From an uncultured Eubacteriales bacterium (lineage in GTDB: Bacteria; Bacillota; Clostridia; Christensenellales; CAG-138): DNA of 16,554 nt. Each line of letters starts with the position of its first letter. The stretch's first letter is position 1. A program made the position numbers and the translations under genes. Positions 14,111 through 16,554 of the stretch are shown here, piece by piece. Location: contig UQOG01000028.1 of assembly GCA_900542615.1 (NCBI GenBank), positions 1 through 16,554 on the forward strand, given 5' to 3'. The notes beneath the pieces were generated by a model. That model was not told where the DNA came from. It did not search any database and was given only the letters and a program-made list of their open reading frames with translations.

Positions 14111-15163
14111 TTATTGTCTAATAAAGTCTAATTGAATTTTGAGCTCTTGTTTTTCCTTTTCAATTAGTTTTTGAAAGTATGTACGAGGATTATCGCCAAA
14201 ATTAGGTTTAACTCTGTTACGCATTCTGCTTTCAATATAATCCATGAGTTGATTATATTCTTTTTTAGGAAACACATTGAACAGCAGGCCATTGAGTCGA
14301 TAAGGAGCATTACAATTTATGAAAATTCGTTTTAACAGGGCATCATTTGTCGCAAACAAAAATTCCTCAGGATAGTTTTCCGTATTAGAATACAATGTAC
14401 TCCAATTTGTTAAGTACGCTATATCCCATGCTTGATTTTCACAGCCAGCAACGATTTTCTCAAGATCATTAGAGTTGGCGTTTTTTGGAGCTTTAATATA
14501 TTCTTGTCCAGTAAAAAGCATGACTATATATGTCAGAAGATATTCGCTCACCAATAAATAATCATACATCCATTGGACAAATTCTTGTACTTTTTCTACC
14601 GGTCGCTTGGTTTGGTCTCTATATAGCCGCACAGCATGAAGTAGGGAAGCGACTGCCATATCATAGTGATCCCCGCCATCAGAATAGTCGACAGTTACGT
14701 TGTCTATTGATACATTTGAGAATTTAATTGGCGGAATTTCTGTTCGCTGTGCCATGGCAACTTGTAACCACATTTGTCCCGGGTAAGCATCAAATATCTC
14801 CAAGAATTTCTGTAGTTCAAATAACCCTTTTTCTTGGGAGTGTAGTTGGGATGCCCGTTCTTGAATTGCCGGTCCCGCACTGATTGACATATCATTAAAT
14901 ATTGTCCATGCCATAATCACACCAATTAGTTGGGATTCCGCTTTGTTTTTCAAACTACCCATTTCACAGAATTTCAGAAGACTACTCAGAATATTTCTAT
15001 CTATAAATAGAGCAAGTGCTTTTTTCCTTTTTGTTTCTGCGAATATATTATATTTTATTTTACCATCTGGTGCGATATCCGGATGGAAAATGATTTGTTG
15101 TTGCTGGATAGTATTCCAAATAAAATTTATACTTTCGTCATCAAAGATTATAATATCATCCAT
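14111..15163 (-). CDS. Unknown protein with PIN-nuclease-like motifs
   Basis: The 350-residue soluble protein is not one I recognise. Motifs hint at a PIN-like metal-dependent nuclease fold: Asp55 in ALFIDRNILSSLLKF, Glu102 in AGPAIQERA, Asp247 in AWDIAYLTNW, and FLFATNDALLKRIF with Asp274, the last resembling the closing TND motif of PIN domains. A large, partly acidic insert (about 110-240) lies between them. The C-terminal 50 residues are charged and helical. AGAAGGTG lies 7-8 nt upstream of the ATG. It starts 22 nt after the serine recombinase stop on the same strand, so it is probably cotranscribed and acts as cargo of the mobile island. A defence or toxin role is conceivable. The PIN call is from motif inspection only. 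Confidence 0.6.
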   Translation of the reverse strand: MDDIIIFDDESINFIWNTIQQQQIIFHPDIAPDGKIKYNIFAETKRKKALALFIDRNILSSLLKFCEMGSLKNKAESQLIGVIMAWTIFNDMSISAGPAIQERASQLHSQEKGLFELQKFLEIFDAYPGQMWLQVAMAQRTEIPPIKFSNVSIDNVTVDYSDGGDHYDMAVASLLHAVRLYRDQTKRPVEKVQEFVQWMYDYLLVSEYLLTYIVMLFTGQEYIKAPKNANSNDLEKIVAGCENQAWDIAYLTNWSTLYSNTENYPEEFLFATNDALLKRIFINCNAPYRLNGLLFNVFPKKEYNQLMDYIESRMRNRVKPNFGDNPRTYFQKLIEKEKQELKIQLDFIRQ

Positions 15164-15185
15164 TATTCACACCTTCTCTTAATAA

Positions 15186-16103
15186 TTATAACATATTAGG
15201 ATGATTGGTTCTATTACTTTGATGCGCTTTCTTCCTCTCTTGCACTTTCATAAAAGTCTCCTTGTCAATGATCGGTTCATGAGCATTTTCTACCAGAAAC
15301 ATACTTAATGCACCGTCATTCTTTTTCTGTTTCCCAGTTAAAAAATCTGGCGTATAGGTTTTCTGCATCAACACCTGGCCGATGTATTTTTCGTTGCTGA
15401 GCATACGGTCAATGGTCGATGTACTCCAAATCTCTTTACCTGTTGCTGTCTTTATCCCATGCTCCTCCAGATATCGCTTGATTTTCCGCACACCATTGCC
15501 TTGTAAATACAAATCAAAAATTTTGCGTACGACCTCGGCTTCTTCAGGGACGATAACCAGCACCCCATCCGGCCCTTTGGTGTAACCCAAAAACTGACTG
15601 TGATTGAGAATTGTTTTCCCACTGCGCATGCGTGCTCGAATGCCAAATTTGATGTTCTCGCTTTTGCTACAACTTTCTTCCTGAGCCATAGCAAGAAAAA
15701 TGCTAAGTGCACTGTCATTCACTTTCATGGTATCAATATCCTCCATTTCTGCATACAAACCAATATTCATTTGTTTCCACTTCCTTATCTGTGTTAATGT
15801 TTCAACGGTATCACGTCCGAACCGACTTAATGATTTTACTAGGACGAAATCGAACAGTCCCTTCTTTCCATCTAGAATCATCTGACGATAGCCCGATCTG
15901 TTTTTGGTTCTTAGAGCAGAACCGACATCGGAATAGATTTTTACAAACTGCCAGTTTGGATTTTCCCGAATCATTGTTTCAAAGTAAGATTTCTGTATTT
16001 CAAGACTTCCCAACTGTTCGGGATAATTCGTGCTTACTCGGCAGTAGGCTGCAATCCGCAATTTTTCTTGCTTGTGAGAATATTTAATCATTTTTGGTAT
16101 CAT
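15186..16103 (-). CDS. Serine site-specific recombinase, short form
   Basis: The 305-residue protein has an N-terminal resolvase/invertase catalytic domain (about 16-160) with the nucleophile Ser24 in AAYCRVST, the LEIQ helix start, and Arg94/Arg97 in SLSRFGRDT. A Recombinase domain follows (about 168-290; HSQFLGYTKG, WSTSTIDRMLSNEKYIG, EPIIDKETF). It ends at NRTNHPNML, where large serine integrases continue into a zinc-ribbon and coiled coil. It is therefore a natural short form or C-terminally truncated. The ATG at 16103 is preferred over the TTG at 16124 because GGAGGG lies 8-9 nt upstream. Composition is AT-rich like the rest of the island. It probably integrated or excises this island and precedes the PIN-like gene by 22 nt. 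Confidence 0.88.
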   Translation of the reverse strand: MIPKMIKYSHKQEKLRIAAYCRVSTNYPEQLGSLEIQKSYFETMIRENPNWQFVKIYSDVGSALRTKNRSGYRQMILDGKKGLFDFVLVKSLSRFGRDTVETLTQIRKWKQMNIGLYAEMEDIDTMKVNDSALSIFLAMAQEESCSKSENIKFGIRARMRSGKTILNHSQFLGYTKGPDGVLVIVPEEAEVVRKIFDLYLQGNGVRKIKRYLEEHGIKTATGKEIWSTSTIDRMLSNEKYIGQVLMQKTYTPDFLTGKQKKNDGALSMFLVENAHEPIIDKETFMKVQERKKAHQSNRTNHPNML

Positions 16104-16111
16104 AAAAAACG

Positions 16112-16141
16112 CCCTCCATGCCAAAAGTATAGCATGGAGGG
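16112..16141 (-). promoter_or_regulatory. Inverted repeat containing the -10 and ribosome binding site of the recombinase gene
   Basis: CCCTCCATGC (16112-16121) and GCATGGAGGG (16132-16141) are perfect 10-bp inverted copies. Read on the minus strand, the loop holds TATACT (plus 16126-16131), a likely -10, and the proximal arm holds the GGAGGG ribosome binding site. No strong -35 is seen. The site may be an operator for the recombinase itself. If transcription starts further upstream, it is instead a hairpin hiding the ribosome binding site. Confidence 0.6.
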
Positions 16142-16164
16142 AATCTTTCTGCTTGAAAACATGA

Positions 16165-16202
16165 AAAAAGCTACATTTTGATTTCTCAAAATGTAGCTTT
16201 TT
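16165..16202. terminator. Bidirectional terminator, 16-bp perfect stem
   Basis: AAAAAGCTACATTTTG (16165-16180) pairs perfectly with CAAAATGTAGCTTTTT (16187-16202) around a 6-nt loop. T-runs occur on both strands. On the minus strand it would stop readthrough from the DUF2935-like gene into the recombinase gene, insulating the island's promoter. Confidence 0.85.
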
Positions 16203-16235
16203 ACTTGTCTAAGGCACATGAAAAGGAGTTTTTGA

Positions 16236-16268
16236 TGTTTCGGCGGCGGGGATTTGAACTCCCGCAAC
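16236..16268 (-). other. tRNA 3'-end-like remnant (possible attachment site)
   Basis: Read on the minus strand, the segment contains a T-arm-like CGGGA-GTTCAAAT-CCCCG followed by CCGCCGA, as at the 3' end of a tRNA. The T-stem pairs perfectly only if one A is treated as an insertion. No D-arm, anticodon arm or 5' acceptor strand is recognisable upstream, so this is not an intact tRNA. Such remnants are often left where mobile elements integrate. The call is weak. Confidence 0.3.
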
Positions 16269-16354
16269 TCACAAAAAATGGGCAGCGGTGGCAAATCGGT
16301 GAGCCGAACGCGACTTTTCCCCGGCGTGCTCAGGCTGATGAAAACCGAATCCAC

Positions 16355-16554
16355 TTACTCTTTTAATAGACGGATATAATGATTGGCCTCCCGCAGAACA
16401 TGGTCTGCAAGCAGGGGCAGAATAACCGAACGGATCTTGCATTCCTGGATACCCTTTGTTCCAGCCGCTTTAAAATCCCTGAGCTTAACCGTTTTTTCAA
16501 GCGAGCTTGAGGTCAGGGCTTGGCTCTGGGCACTGTTGCACTGCCGCAACAGCT
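16355..16554 (-). CDS. DUF2935-like protein, C-terminal part (cut by window edge)
   Basis: The reading frame stays open to the right end of the window, so only the last ~66 residues are seen. The segment VKLRDFKAAGTKGIQECKI followed by RSVILPLLADHVLREANHYI resembles, from memory, the C-terminus of DUF2935 proteins of Clostridia and Bacilli. These are helical, with conserved His/Glu residues and no assigned function. His and Glu in ADHVLREANH fit that pattern. A TTG at 16549 is not a credible start, since upstream codons continue in frame. It probably belongs to the core chromosome flanking the island. Confidence 0.65.
   Translation of the reverse strand, partial: LLRQCNSAQSQALTSSSLEKTVKLRDFKAAGTKGIQECKIRSVILPLLADHVLREANHYIRLLKE

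Noticed and set aside
1..16554. CRISPR array
   Set aside because: No regularly spaced direct repeats and no cas genes are visible; the repeats found are inverted pairs.

Overview
The window looks like chromosome of a GC-rich, Gram-positive anaerobe of the Clostridia type. The reasons are a SpoVB/MurJ-family flippase, a VanW-domain surface protein, a CdaR/PucR-type regulator inside a catabolic operon, strong AGGAGG-type ribosome binding sites and T-tailed terminators. The species cannot be named from the sequence. By eye, composition is strongly GC-rich from 1 to about 13290, AT-rich from about 13330 to 16230, and mixed at the right edge.

Layout. (1) 134-2893, minus strand: a two-gene operon encoding a glycerophosphodiester phosphodiesterase and a membrane-anchored VanW/G5-like protein with an unusually long Lys/Ala/Pro-rich N-terminal tail. 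(2) 3182-4774, plus strand: a SpoVB/YtgP(MurJ)-type lipid flippase with its own promoter and terminator, divergent from (1). (3) 5239-13066, plus strand: a tight seven-gene operon encoding a pyroglutamyl-peptidase-like enzyme, an NCS1 nucleobase/hydantoin-type symporter, an aspartate-carbamoyltransferase-like protein, a CdaR-family regulator, a threonine-aldolase-like PLP enzyme, a hydantoinase/dihydropyrimidinase and a carbamate kinase. A good sigma-A-type promoter precedes it and several terminator hairpins follow it. (4) About 13330-16200, minus strand: an AT-rich island with a small unknown ORF, a hairpin-rich stretch without a convincing gene, an unknown 350-residue protein with PIN-nuclease-like motifs, and a short serine recombinase that probably heads a two-gene operon with it. 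(5) The right edge holds a tRNA T-arm-like remnant and the 3' end of a DUF2935-like gene cut by the window.

The most interesting content is the operon at 5239-13066. Read as one pathway (inference), NCS1 imports a cyclic ureide, the hydantoinase opens it to an N-carbamoyl amino acid, the ATCase-like enzyme works backwards with phosphate to release the amino acid and carbamoyl phosphate, and carbamate kinase converts carbamoyl phosphate plus ADP to ATP, CO2 and ammonia. The carbamoyltransferase keeps the residues that hold aspartate's two carboxylates in E. coli PyrB. This points to N-carbamoylaspartate, and so to dihydroorotate or a carboxymethyl-hydantoin-like compound, as the intermediate. 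It has no pyrimidine-biosynthesis genes or PyrI regulatory chain beside it. The aldolase-like and pyroglutamyl-peptidase-like enzymes may process the released amino acid or related lactams; their roles are unresolved.
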